DNA of 64,000 nucleotides from Mycobacterium adipatum (GCF_001644575.1 NZ_CP015596.1:620001-684000), one strand, 5' to 3'; shown: positions 38,315-47,337, numbered from the stretch's first letter. Notes: a model not told the origin generated them from the sequence alone. Numbers and translations: made by a program.

Positions 38315-41300
38315 GTGGCTGTCGTAGACGATTTCAGTCATTCCGGTGACCCGGGAATCGATGAGCCGCCCCGCGAGGACATCGGGCGCCAGCCGCCCCA
38401 GGACATGGCCGCCGAGCAGGCCGTGTTGGGCGGCATGCTGCTCTCCAAGGACGCGATCGCCGACGTCCTGGAGAAGATGCGGCCCAGCGACTTTTACCGC
38501 CCCGCGCACCAGGATGTCGCGGAGACGATTCTCGATCTCTACGACCGCGGGGAGCCGGCCGATGCCGTGACCGTCGCCGCCGATCTCGACCGGCGCGGGC
38601 TGCTGCGCCGGGTCGGCGGTGCGCCGTACCTGCACACCTTGATCTCCACCGTGCCCACGGCGGCCAACGCCGGGTACTACGCCACCATCGTGGCGGAGAA
38701 GGCGCTGCTGCGCCGGCTGGTGGAGGCCGGCACCCGCGTGGTGCAGTACGGCTACGCCGGTGCCGACGGCGCCGATGTGCACGACATCGTCGACCGCGCG
38801 CAGGCCGAGATCTACGACGTCTCCGATCGCCGGCAATCCGAGGACTTCGTCGCGCTGGAAGATCTGCTGCAGCCCACCATGGACGAAATCGACGCCATCG
38901 CGTCCTCGGGCGGCATCTCGCGCGGGATCCCGACCGGATTCGTCGACCTCGACGAGATCACCAACGGTCTGCACGGCGGGCAGATGATCATCATCGCCGC
39001 GCGGCCCGGCGTGGGGAAGGCGCTGGCGCTGGACACCCCGCTGCCGACGCCGACCGGCTGGACCACCATGGGCGACGTCTCGGTGGGCGATGAGCTGCTG
39101 GGCGCCGACGGTGAGCCGACCCGCGTCGTGGCCGAGAGCGGCATCCTGCTCGGCCGGCCCTGCTACGAGGTCGAGTTCTCCGACGGCACCGTGATCGTCG
39201 CCGACGCGCAGCACCAGTGGCCGACCGGCTACGGGGTGCGCACCACGACGCAGCTGCGCAGTGGGCTGGACAGCGTCGCCCCGGCCGGCGCGCCGGTGGC
39301 CTCGGCGCACGGCACCGCAATGGTGCTGGCGCCGCCGCTGCAGATCGTCGAGGTGCGCCGCGTGGACAGTGTCGCGGTGCGTTGTGTGGAGGTGGACAAC
39401 CACCGCCACCTGTACCTGGCCGGTCGCGGCATGGTGCCGACGCACAACTCGACCCTCGGCCTGGACTTCATGCGGTCCTGCTCGATCAAGCATCGGCAGG
39501 CCAGCGTCATCTTTTCGCTGGAAATGAGCAAGTCCGAGATCGTCATGCGCCTGCTCTCGGCCGAGGCGAACATCAAGCTCGGCGATATGCGGGCGGGCCG
39601 GATGAACGATGACGACTGGACGCGGCTGGCACGCCGGATGAGCGAGATCAGCGAAGCGCCGCTCTACATCGACGATTCGCCGAACCTGACCATGATGGAG
39701 ATCCGGGCCAAGGCGCGACGGCTGAAGAAGAAGGCCGATCTGCAGCTCATCGTCGTCGACTACCTGCAGCTGATGAGCTCGGGTAAGAAATACGATTCGC
39801 GCCAGCAGGAAGTCTCGGACTTCTCTCGAAGCCTCAAGCTGATGGCCAAGGAACTGCACGTGCCGGTGGTCGCGATCAGCCAGCTGAACCGCGGACCAGA
39901 GCAGCGCACCGACAAGCGGCCACAGGTCTCCGACCTTCGTGAATCCGGCTGCATGACCGCCAACACGCGAATCCTGCGGGCCGACAACGGCGCCGAGGTC
40001 ACCTTCGGTGAGCTGATGGCCACCGGCGAGCGCCCGCTGGTGTGGTCACTGGATGAGCGCAAGCGCATGGTCGCCCGGCCGATGACCAACGTGTTCCCCA
40101 GTGGGCACAAGGAAGTTTTTAGGGTCAGGTTGGCCTCTGGGCGCGTCGTCGAGGCGACTGCGAACCACCCATTCCACACGATCGATGGGTGGATCCCGCT
40201 GGGTGAGTTGGCAGTTGGTGCCCGAGTCGCTGCGCCGCGTCGAGTGCCGGAGCCGGTACATACCGAGCGCATGGACGAGTCCGAGATCATCATGCTCGCC
40301 CATATGATCGGCGATGGCTCCTGCGTGAAGCGCCAGCCGATCCGCTATGCCAGCATCGATGAACAGAACCTGCTGGCGGTCACCAAGGCCGCCAAGCACT
40401 TCGGAGTCACCGCAGTGCGCGACGAGTATCCGGCGGCGCGGGTGACGACGTTGCGGATGCCGGCACCGTACCGCTTGACCCACGGCAAGCGGAACCCGAT
40501 CGCGGCCTGGCTGGACAAGCTGGGTCTGTTCGGCAAGCGCAGCTACGAGAAGTTCGTGCCGCAGGAAATTTTCGCGCTGCCGAATGACCAGATCGCGGTA
40601 TTCCTGCAGCACCTGTGGGCCACCGATGGGTCGGTGCGCTGGGACGCGAAGTTCGGCCAGGGCCGCATCTACTATGCGTCTACGAGCCGACGTCTTATCG
40701 ATGACGTGGCACTCTTGTTGCTGCGGATGGGAATCTACGGCCGAATCTACAAGGCGAGAAAAGCTGGATATCGCGACAGCTGGCACCTGCAGGTCCAAGG
40801 CGTCGAAAGTCAACGGCGATTCTTGCGGCTCATCGATGCACATGGCGCCAAGTTCTTCGCCGCCAGGGAGGTCTTCAGCAAGCTGCAGGACATCGCTCCG
40901 CACCCCTCTTTGGACACCGTGCCCAAAGAGGTTTGGACCAAAGTCCAAGAGACGCTCGTGCGTAAACAGATGACCCATCGAGAATTCGCCGCTGCGATGG
41001 GAATCAAGTTTTGTGGGTCCACGATGTGGAAGCACTCGGTCAGCCGTAAGCGATTGCAGCGCGCCGCGACGCTGCTGGACGATCGTGAACTGCAGGAGCT
41101 TGCAACGAACCACGTCTACTGGGATTCGATTGTCGCGATCGAAAGCGTTGGAGCGCAGGATGTTTACGACGGAACAGTCGCTGGAACCCATAACTTTGTG
41201 GCCAATTTAGTTAGCCTGCATAACAGCCTCGAGCAAGATGCCGATATGGTCATGCTGTTGCACCGCCCGGACGCCTTCGACCGGGAGGACCCGCGCGGTG

Positions 41301-41404
41301 GCGAGGCCGACATCATCCTCGGCAAGCACCGCAACGGCCCCACCGCGAATATCACCGTGGCGCACCAGCTGCACCTGTCGCGGTTTACGAATATGGCGCG
41401 GTAG
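38315..41404 (+). CDS. dnaB: Replicative DNA helicase DnaB with two inteins
   Basis: A precursor of 1029 aa that would splice to about 461 aa. The N-terminal DnaB domain begins near QPPQDMAAEQAVLGGMLLSK. The RecA-like motor has Walker A AARPGVGK-STLGL, split by the first intein, and Walker B LQLIVVDYLQLMSSG. The second intein splits the region between SDLRESG and SLEQDADMVMLLHRPD. The C-terminus reads VAHQLHLSRFTNMAR. GTG 38315 (VAVVDDF) matches the M. tuberculosis start; upstream in-frame codons overlap the SOS box. The hexameric helicase unwinds DNA at the fork. It is the last core gene before the accessory island. Confidence 0.96.
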   Translation: MAVVDDFSHSGDPGIDEPPREDIGRQPPQDMAAEQAVLGGMLLSKDAIADVLEKMRPSDFYRPAHQDVAETILDLYDRGEPADAVTVAADLDRRGLLRRVGGAPYLHTLISTVPTAANAGYYATIVAEKALLRRLVEAGTRVVQYGYAGADGADVHDIVDRAQAEIYDVSDRRQSEDFVALEDLLQPTMDEIDAIASSGGISRGIPTGFVDLDEITNGLHGGQMIIIAARPGVGKALALDTPLPTPTGWTTMGDVSVGDELLGADGEPTRVVAESGILLGRPCYEVEFSDGTVIVADAQHQWPTGYGVRTTTQLRSGLDSVAPAGAPVASAHGTAMVLAPPLQIVEVRRVDSVAVRCVEVDNHRHLYLAGRGMVPTHNSTLGLDFMRSCSIKHRQASVIFSLEMSKSEIVMRLLSAEANIKLGDMRAGRMNDDDWTRLARRMSEISEAPLYIDDSPNLTMMEIRAKARRLKKKADLQLIVVDYLQLMSSGKKYDSRQQEVSDFSRSLKLMAKELHVPVVAISQLNRGPEQRTDKRPQVSDLRESGCMTANTRILRADNGAEVTFGELMATGERPLVWSLDERKRMVARPMTNVFPSGHKEVFRVRLASGRVVEATANHPFHTIDGWIPLGELAVGARVAAPRRVPEPVHTERMDESEIIMLAHMIGDGSCVKRQPIRYASIDEQNLLAVTKAAKHFGVTAVRDEYPAARVTTLRMPAPYRLTHGKRNPIAAWLDKLGLFGKRSYEKFVPQEIFALPNDQIAVFLQHLWATDGSVRWDAKFGQGRIYYASTSRRLIDDVALLLLRMGIYGRIYKARKAGYRDSWHLQVQGVESQRRFLRLIDAHGAKFFAAREVFSKLQDIAPHPSLDTVPKEVWTKVQETLVRKQMTHREFAAAMGIKFCGSTMWKHSVSRKRLQRAATLLDDRELQELATNHVYWDSIVAIESVGAQDVYDGTVAGTHNFVANLVSLHNSLEQDADMVMLLHRPDAFDREDPRGGEADIILGKHRNGPTANITVAHQLHLSRFTNMAR
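39020..39448 (+). other. DnaB intein 1: class-3-type mini-intein in the P-loop
   Basis: A 143-aa intein inserted between Lys and Ser of GVGK-S in Walker A. Its first residue is Ala (ALALDTPLPTPTGW), so the usual N-terminal Cys/Ser nucleophile is absent. The class 3 WCT set is visible: W67 (DAQHQWPT), C122 (VRCVEVDNH) and T141 (VPTHN), with terminal Asn143 followed by Ser. There is no LAGLIDADG domain. Known mycobacterial inteins at this site behave as class 3 and block helicase ATP binding until spliced. Confidence 0.9.
39950..41224 (+). mobile_element. DnaB intein 2: LAGLIDADG homing endonuclease intein
   Basis: A 425-aa class 1 intein starting Cys (CMTANTRILRADNGAEV) and ending NFVANLVSLHN before Ser. 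Block B is NHPFHTIDGW. Two LAGLIDADG-like blocks are present (IIMLAHMIGDGSC and VFLQHLWATDGSV), so the homing endonuclease may be functional, each with an Asp in place. It sits at the same DnaB site as the M. tuberculosis intein. A visibly lower GC content over its second half (about 40.1-41.2 kb) fits separate acquisition. Confidence 0.93.
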
Positions 41405-41421
41405 GCGCTGGGAGCTGTGGC

Positions 41422-41491
41422 TTCTCAAGTTTGATGTCCATTTCTCAAGTGAAATGTCCACTCGATGTCCAATTGGACATGAAAGTGAGAA
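41422..41491. repeat. Tandem and inverted 19-20 bp repeats just after dnaB
   Basis: Two tandem copies with a 20-bp period, TTCTCAAGTTTGATGTCCA (41422-41440) and TTCTCAAGTGAAATGTCCA (41442-41460). An inverted copy at 41473-41491 reads TTCTCACTTTCATGTCCAA on the minus strand. The centre is a perfect palindrome ATGTCCAATTGGACAT (41465-41480). Multiple short oriented repeats of this kind are typical of IS21-like or Tn7-like transposon ends or protein-binding arrays. No adjacent transposase gene is seen. Confidence 0.75.
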
Positions 41492-41661
41492 TTTGGTGAA
41501 AGCTAGCGTTCCCACCAACCACGCGTTAGGCACCGGCGCAGTCCGGGCCGCTCGGGGCGTTACTACCGGCGAGTTGACCGGATACCGGCGTCGAGAACCG
41601 CCGCACGCTGACGCACTTGGACCACAGCGGTGCCCGGTACAAGCGGGCAACCGTCGTACCC

Positions 41662-41673
41662 ACATTCGAATGT
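41662..41673. promoter_or_regulatory. Palindromic candidate operator upstream of the CBASS-like operon
   Basis: Perfect palindrome ACATTCGAATGT, 67 bp before the first CD-NTase start. It shares the half-site GAATGTC/GACATTC with the inverted repeat between tniQ and the xre gene at 58081-58108. Confidence 0.35.
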
Positions 41674-41740
41674 CAGACGTGGCCAATACAGTTCGGATTT
41701 GTTCGTGTGGCGTGTGTATACGGGGGTGGAATCGATCACG

Positions 41741-42568
41741 ATGGCAACTGCAACTGCAACTGGGTGGTTGGCGGATCTGACGGATCTTTACACACCGACT
41801 CCGTCACAGTTCGACGGTGCCCGCACGCATCGTACGGCCATCGAGTCCCGTTTGGCTCTCCATCTAGGCGTACACGACATGTTCGAGATTGGATCGCTGC
41901 GTCACGGCACAGGGGTGTGGCAGTTCAGCGACGCTGACTACTTGGTGTCTTTGTCGGGGCGACGTCCCGAGTCGCCTTGGACGGTGTTGAACAAGGTAAA
42001 GGAACAACTGCAAGCACGCTTCATCGGCACCAATGTGGTAGTCCGACGGCCTGCGGTCGTCTGCAGATTCGAGGATGGCGACGTCGAGGTAGTGCCGGCA
42101 TACCCGAGTGCCTCGGGGTATTGGATAGCTAATCCGGCCGACGGTTGGATGCTGACTCATCCCAGGGAACATAACGTCTACGTCACCCGAGTAAATGCGA
42201 AGCATGAAGGCTCCGTCAAAAGGCTGGCACGCCAGGTAAAAGTATGGAAATACCGTCGAAACGTACCGATTTCGTCATGCTATCTCGAGATGCGTACAGC
42301 TCAGCACATGGATGGTGAGGCTTCGTATGTACCGCTCTGGGACCTTTACTTGACACTAAAAAAGATGCGCGATGCTGGCTTGGCTTCTTTAAATGATCCC
42401 ACTGGGCTAGGTTCCCGCTTCGGGGCTTGCTCGTCGGAAGCGAACCGAGTGGCCGCTCTAATTAAACTCGACACTGCAGTAGGTAGAGCGCTGAAAGCGA
42501 AAGATTATCAAATCGACGGCGATGAACCGAGCGCCATCGCGCAGTTGAAGCTGCTCTTCGACAGGTGA
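41741..42568 (+). CDS. CD-NTase (SMODS nucleotidyltransferase), first copy
   Basis: 275 aa. The polymerase-beta-like core is visible: helix-anchored GS motif at 51-52 (EIGSLRHGTGVW), metal-binding Asp64 and Asp66 in FSDADYLVSL, and third Asp about 114 in EDGDVEVVPAYPS. This arrangement marks cGAS/DncV-like nucleotidyltransferases that make cyclic oligonucleotide signals in CBASS phage defence. ATG 41741 follows a GGGGGTGGA site and is preferred over an upstream start at 41630. The S-4TM effector gene follows after 10 bp. Low-GC codon usage suggests recent transfer. The product nucleotide is unknown. Confidence 0.85.
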   Translation: MATATATGWLADLTDLYTPTPSQFDGARTHRTAIESRLALHLGVHDMFEIGSLRHGTGVWQFSDADYLVSLSGRRPESPWTVLNKVKEQLQARFIGTNVVVRRPAVVCRFEDGDVEVVPAYPSASGYWIANPADGWMLTHPREHNVYVTRVNAKHEGSVKRLARQVKVWKYRRNVPISSCYLEMRTAQHMDGEASYVPLWDLYLTLKKMRDAGLASLNDPTGLGSRFGACSSEANRVAALIKLDTAVGRALKAKDYQIDGDEPSAIAQLKLLFDR

Positions 42569-42578
42569 GAAAGTACGC

Positions 42579-43505
42579 ATGCGCAATCAGCCGCAATACC
42601 TGCCACCGACAACGCCAACGATCCTGGCCCGACAGAACGATGTTGATTCACTCCGCCTTTTGATCGCCCAAAGAAAATTGTATAGTCGGGCAAAGCGATG
42701 GCTCGCACTACGGTGGACCGGTATGTTATTCATCGGCGTAGGTGCCCCTGTGCTGGCACTTTTCTGGGGTTCATCCGCGCTTTACGTTGGAGCTGCAGCC
42801 AGCTTGTGGCTCTTTCTTGGTCGGACACTGCTTGTGCTTATCCAGAACTCGTTGACCACGAAGGCGGCGACAGTGCAGGAGCAGTTCGACATCTTTGTGT
42901 TCGATATGCCTGATAACAAAGAGCGTTCGAGCATGCCGTCACTGGAAGACATCGCCAAAATCGTCGGGCCCAGCGATAAAATAGTTGAGACCGCCAAACG
43001 GGAAAAGTTGCTTGACTGGTATCCGCTTGACGCGACAGACTCTGGCGCCGTGTCCGTCGCAGTTGCGCAACGCGCCAATGCCTCCTATGCAGACAGCTTG
43101 CTCCGCTCGACCGCGATCGTCTGGGGTGTAGCGACGGCATTGTGGGTGGTGATCGTCTCCGTCGTGAGCCTTCTGTCAGATGTGTCTGCGACGACTTTTC
43201 TTCTAGGGGTAGTAATCCCACTGCTGCCGGCGTTGCTCGACGTAATTCAATATGACCTTGGTGTATGGAAATCCGCAGGAGAACGCCGAGATTTGGCTAA
43301 GATAATCGAGAGTCACCTGAGCCGTGTCGCGGGTGCGGTCGACGGCCAGAACCTTTTGGTTTGGCAGGAAAGGCTGTTCGACCTCCGTCGTTCTGCGCCG
43401 GAGGTTCCTGACATGCTTTATAAGATCCGGCGAAAGATTAACGAACGTGCGATGCATGCAGCCGCTCGCCAACTGAGCGCCCGCGCGAAGGATGGCCGTT
43501 CCTGA
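42579..43505 (+). CDS. S-4TM family putative pore-forming effector
   Basis: 308 aa. The N-terminal motif ILARQNDVDSLRLLIAQRKL then YSRAKRW matches the S_4TM family seen with SMODS nucleotidyltransferases. Two pairs of membrane helices are predicted, at about 46-63/66-88 and 177-199/204-224, with a soluble segment between and a charged C-terminal region. Family knowledge: S-4TM proteins are proposed to open or disrupt the inner membrane when a CD-NTase signal accumulates, killing the infected cell. It sits between two CD-NTase genes, and its stop overlaps the next start as TGATG. Confidence 0.82.
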   Translation: MRNQPQYLPPTTPTILARQNDVDSLRLLIAQRKLYSRAKRWLALRWTGMLFIGVGAPVLALFWGSSALYVGAAASLWLFLGRTLLVLIQNSLTTKAATVQEQFDIFVFDMPDNKERSSMPSLEDIAKIVGPSDKIVETAKREKLLDWYPLDATDSGAVSVAVAQRANASYADSLLRSTAIVWGVATALWVVIVSVVSLLSDVSATTFLLGVVIPLLPALLDVIQYDLGVWKSAGERRDLAKIIESHLSRVAGAVDGQNLLVWQERLFDLRRSAPEVPDMLYKIRRKINERAMHAAARQLSARAKDGRS

Positions 43506-44380
43506 TGGCCGCGACCACTGTCCAGGCTTTTAACGAATTCAAGGAAAAACTGCGGTTAACCGATGCGCAGAAAGACCTTGTTAAAGGACGCCGATCATCG
43601 GCCGCTAGTTATCTTGGTGACGCTTTTCCGACCACAAGCGATCTGCCACTCGCGTCATCGTACTTAATGGGCTCGGCCGGAAGGGACACGATAATACGAC
43701 CGCTCGATGATGTCGATGTGTTGGCAGTGTTCACGAATAAAGATGACATCTTCAACAAAATCTACCGCTACGACTCACAGAAGTTTCTTTACCGGGTACG
43801 AGATGCAATTAGCAACTACAAAGTTGAGGTTGTCGGCGCAAGAGGTCAAGCCGTGCGCCTATTCTACAAGTCGCAGCCGCACGTAGACATTGCTCCCGTC
43901 TTCAAGTGGTCGAGCGGAGGTTACGGCCTACCAAATGGCTCCGGCGGGTGGTTGACGACGGATCCCTACGCTCACAGTGCATGGATAGCCCAACGTCACA
44001 AAGATCTTGACTATCGACTGAAGCCAATGGTGCGCATGCTGAAGCGTTGGAATAATGTGCACAGCAAGTACTTGAAGGGGTTTCATTTAGAAGTCATGAT
44101 CGCAACGTTGTTTTCTAGCTTAAGCGGCGATTCACGTGACGCTTGCGAGAAATTCTTCCAGTGGGCTCAGTACAATCTGACGGTTGCTGATCCGGCCGGT
44201 CATGGAGGCGACCTGTCGAGCTACCTGACGCTGGCAAATCGCGCGTCAGTGCTTTCGAATCTGGAAGCGTCGAGAACAAGGGCAGTTAACGCCAACGCAG
44301 CTGAAGCTGATGGTGATCACAAAGAGGCAGTACGGCTCTGGCGGATAGTCTTTGGTAGCGAGTTCCCGTCCTTCGGGTAG
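43505..44380 (+). CDS. CD-NTase (SMODS nucleotidyltransferase), second copy
   Basis: 291 aa. GS motif 56-57 in YLMGSAGRDTIIRPLDD, metal-binding Asp69 and Asp71 (DDVDVLAVF), third Asp128 in PHVDIAPVFKW, and a helical SMODS C-lobe (MVRMLKRWNNVHSKYLKGFH). All catalytic positions look intact, so both cyclases in the operon may be active. It is only distantly similar to the first copy outside the motifs. The ATG overlaps the effector stop, so the three genes form one tight operon. No E1/E2/JAB (Cap2/Cap3-type) genes follow, which resembles a minimal type I CBASS layout. Confidence 0.85.
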   Translation: MAATTVQAFNEFKEKLRLTDAQKDLVKGRRSSAASYLGDAFPTTSDLPLASSYLMGSAGRDTIIRPLDDVDVLAVFTNKDDIFNKIYRYDSQKFLYRVRDAISNYKVEVVGARGQAVRLFYKSQPHVDIAPVFKWSSGGYGLPNGSGGWLTTDPYAHSAWIAQRHKDLDYRLKPMVRMLKRWNNVHSKYLKGFHLEVMIATLFSSLSGDSRDACEKFFQWAQYNLTVADPAGHGGDLSSYLTLANRASVLSNLEASRTRAVNANAAEADGDHKEAVRLWRIVFGSEFPSFG

Positions 44381-44388
44381 GACGAACG

Positions 44389-44940
44389 CTACATCCTTCG
44401 CACCGCGCGACGCCGGTGAGCGCGGGCGGACGCCAGCGCTACCGAGCAACTTTGCAAGTCTCTGAGTGGTCCCGGTGGCGATGACGTCGCCTTGCCGGAG
44501 TTCCAGTAGCCGGGGCCCGGGTGCTGCCGTCGACATTGTGGACGTCGAAACTGGCCGGTGGGCGCCGCCGATGCCAGTTGATACTGTGCTGCTCGCAACA
44601 ACATCCGTTCGGCTGCTGGTCCGGCGTCGCTACAAGACGTCGCTGCCCCTATCCCGTTCATCCAGTCAGACAAGATCGCGGCTTCCAGTCCCGCCCGGGC
44701 AGAGTGCCCAGCCGTTTCCAGCGCTCTTCGGCCAACGATTCCTTCGCGCGGCTCTGCCGTTGCGTCGCGACCTAGGAGCCGAGCCTGAATCCGGTTGCAC
44801 TGGTGTAGCTCTCGGGCGGCGGGCGTGGCCGTTCTCGTCGGCGTAATCTGAAGTTGCGCACCGGTGACGGCAGCGACCGCCTCATCAATGCATTGGCCGT
44901 TCACGGTGACGTTGCCGAGGTAGCTGTGCTCCGTGCACAT
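44389..44940 (-). pseudogene. Decayed member of the IATGT paralogous family
   Basis: Read on the minus strand across two or three frames, this stretch resembles the proteins at 61969-62571 and 63036-63815: INWHRRRPPASFDVHNVDGS in one frame, then LRQGDVIATGTTQR in another. The intact relatives read DDWHIEIDLRPTGHF, HNIDGRTQT and VQQGDIIATGT at the same places. An upstream segment (ARAGLEAAILSDWMNG) matches their ARQAAEAALQDWLTEHPG. Frameshifts and absent start/stop coherence indicate a relic. It lies between the CBASS operon and the KAP NTPase. Confidence 0.5.
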
Positions 44941-45063
44941 CTCGCGCCGGCGCCGATCACGTGCAGATACATCTGATCAGGTGAGAACTCGGCGCCACAT
45001 CCGTCGCCGATGTTCTGGTGCACGTGTCTCCTTGAAGAGAGGACGGTGTGTCACGATGAACGC

Positions 45064-47256
45064 ATGTCGGGCAGAGTAGAACATCGAACTAATACCGACG
45101 AGGAAATCGTCTCGCGAGTACAAGACGAGTTGGATCGCCGAAACTTCGCTGAGCGAATCGCCCACCGAATGACAGGAGCTGGCGCCGGGCCCAGCGTTGT
45201 CTTCGGTCTCGCAGGACCCTGGGGCTCGGGCAAGTCTTCAACGCTAAACATGATCCAGGAATGCTTCGAGGAGAAGTTTGATGATGAATGGGCTATTGCG
45301 CGGTTAACTCCTTGGTCTGCCACCGACATAGGCACTCTTTTCGACGAGTTTTATAGCTCTGTGGCGGGCGCAATGCCTGACACTGAACCGGGAAGAACTG
45401 CGGCGCGGAAGCTGCGGGCGATGGCGCCGGTAGGGGTAGCCGTCGGAAAGGCGGTAGGGCGGGCCCTAATCGACAAGTACGTGGGTGAAGGTGCCTCCGC
45501 AGATATCGCTGACGCCGCAGTCGGTTCAATGGCCGATGCTGCAGGGGAGTTCCGCTTCAACGACGATGCGTTCGTCACCAGGTTTATGAAAGTTTCTCAA
45601 GCGATCCGTGCGGCAGAACGCAACGTGTTGGTGATGGTCGACGACGTTGATCGTCTCCATGTTGACGAGCTGCTATCGCTGTTTAAAGCAGTGCGACTGC
45701 TGGGCCGCTTCGACTGTGTGCACTACGTCCTTTCGTACGACGAGACAACGATTCTCGATGTTCTTGAGAGTTCTGACATCGCCAAGGGGAACCGCGAAAG
45801 GGCCGCTGCGTATCTTGAGAAGATTATTCAGTATCCGTTCGTTCTGCCGCCAATCCAGGAGGTGCAACTTCGCGAGCATATTTTGCGTTCACTCACAGAA
45901 GTTGCTGGCGTGCATGATGTTTCATTGGACCCTCGCGACGAGGATCGCCCGGCGGGTCCGCTACAAACTATTATTGAGTCCATACCGAAAGCTCAGCGCG
46001 CTAGCTTGACGCTGAGAGCCGTTAATCGGCTCGCGAGTCAGGTCGACATCTTCCTGACGCTGGTGGGTCCGCGTGAGGTGGACTTCGTCGACGCCGTCCT
46101 TCTCACCTTCCTTCGACTCTACTACCGAGATCTTTATCATCAGCTACCTATCTGGAGAAGCGATTTAACTGGAGCGGCGAGACTGTCGTTCTCGTCCCAT
46201 GATTCTGTGGACTGGAAGGGGCGGATCACCACCGCGGTGAACCGCAGTGGAACCGAGCCCATCGTCGAAGACCTTTACCAGCTCCTGAGTGCATCCTTCC
46301 CGCGCGTACGCAATTTGGTGATGTCGTCAGACCCAGATGGATGCCGGGTCTGCCAAAGCGAGTACTTCCCGCGGTATTTCACGCTCGGCATACCAGTGGG
46401 AGACGTATCAGACTCTCAGGTTCGGGCAGAGTTCGAAACGCTCTGCAAAACAGGTGAACTCCAACCAGAATCGGCGATCACGGCGGCTTTGACGCAGCGC
46501 GATCGGTGGTCTCCCGTGCTGGGGAAAGCGCGGCGCAATCTCGGCATGATCGACAAGGCAACCCCAGAGACGGCTTTCGCTGCAGCCTTGGCGTTGGGCG
46601 GCTTCGTTCTCATCGACATTCCAGCGCTATCAAACTGGCTGCCTGTTGTGGCGCTGTTCCTGGAGCGTGCCGTCAAGTCTGTCGACGACGTCGCGCGATC
46701 ACAGAGCTTCGTGAACAGATTTAGGCAAGAATTTGGCTTGATCCCGACCGCGCATACCCTGGCCGAGTTTGGGCGTCGTGACGCTGGCACCGACTCCGCC
46801 ATGATTCTAGCGAGCCAAAGTGTCCGAGACGAGGTCCTAGCAGCGTGCATGCGTGATCTGATGCGTGACGTCAGTTCAGATAATCCCGACGCGCCGACGC
46901 TACTCCGCTTTGCCGGATTTCTCGACGATGACTTGCTAGATCGACTGCGTCGCTTCGCAGCACAAGAACTGGCAGAGGGGCGCACGTCAGTGCCGGGGCT
47001 GGCCGGTAGGTTCCTTCGCCTGCCACAGCCCCACTTCGAATCAGGCGACCCCTACATTCTCATGTCGCAAGCATTTGCCAGCGTGGTACCACTCGGCGAG
47101 TGGCGTCTGGAGATGAATCCGGATGAGATCTCGCACGGTGAGTACCTGGCGGATGGTTCGTTGCCGGACCGCATCAGATTCGCGCAGACGATTCTGAAAG
47201 AGGCAGTCGGAGGGGGCGTTAACGCGGATAGCGTCGCGTACGAGAAGGAAGACTAG
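45064..47256 (+). CDS. KAP family P-loop NTPase
   Basis: About 730 aa. Walker A GPWGSGKSS at 51-59 and Walker B VLVMVDDVDRL at about 188-198, with the KAP-typical LDRRNFAERIA start and the following FDCVHYVLSYDE segment. KAP NTPases often carry membrane helices inside the NTPase domain; none is obvious here, only a Gly/Ala-rich insert at 118-155. The long helical C-terminal half is unassigned. Members occur in phage-exclusion loci such as PifA. Start ATG 45064 is uncertain; an in-frame GTG at 45046 lies closer to a GAGAGGA site. Convergent with the TPR/PIN gene. Confidence 0.78.
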   Translation: MSGRVEHRTNTDEEIVSRVQDELDRRNFAERIAHRMTGAGAGPSVVFGLAGPWGSGKSSTLNMIQECFEEKFDDEWAIARLTPWSATDIGTLFDEFYSSVAGAMPDTEPGRTAARKLRAMAPVGVAVGKAVGRALIDKYVGEGASADIADAAVGSMADAAGEFRFNDDAFVTRFMKVSQAIRAAERNVLVMVDDVDRLHVDELLSLFKAVRLLGRFDCVHYVLSYDETTILDVLESSDIAKGNRERAAAYLEKIIQYPFVLPPIQEVQLREHILRSLTEVAGVHDVSLDPRDEDRPAGPLQTIIESIPKAQRASLTLRAVNRLASQVDIFLTLVGPREVDFVDAVLLTFLRLYYRDLYHQLPIWRSDLTGAARLSFSSHDSVDWKGRITTAVNRSGTEPIVEDLYQLLSASFPRVRNLVMSSDPDGCRVCQSEYFPRYFTLGIPVGDVSDSQVRAEFETLCKTGELQPESAITAALTQRDRWSPVLGKARRNLGMIDKATPETAFAAALALGGFVLIDIPALSNWLPVVALFLERAVKSVDDVARSQSFVNRFRQEFGLIPTAHTLAEFGRRDAGTDSAMILASQSVRDEVLAACMRDLMRDVSSDNPDAPTLLRFAGFLDDDLLDRLRRFAAQELAEGRTSVPGLAGRFLRLPQPHFESGDPYILMSQAFASVVPLGEWRLEMNPDEISHGEYLADGSLPDRIRFAQTILKEAVGGGVNADSVAYEKED

Positions 47257-47337
47257 AGAGTCTTCCTCGTTGTAGGTTTGTGCTTGTAGCTACGTCGGGT
47301 GCTCCAAGTGCAAACGTGCTCGGCCTCTACACGGAAC

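Larger units (their letters stand above)
41405..41740. other. Intergenic region between dnaB and the CBASS-like operon
   Basis: 336 bp without a convincing gene. It marks the left boundary of the accessory island and holds a 20-bp repeat cluster (41422-41491) and a 12-bp palindrome (41662-41673). GC content drops sharply relative to dnaB's flanks. Confidence 0.6.

Noticed and set aside
41405..41740. Tn7-like end matching the repeats near tnsA
   Set aside because: Both regions contain TTCTCA-type words, but the repeats differ in spacing and core, and tnsABC reads away from this side; a shared element end is not supported.
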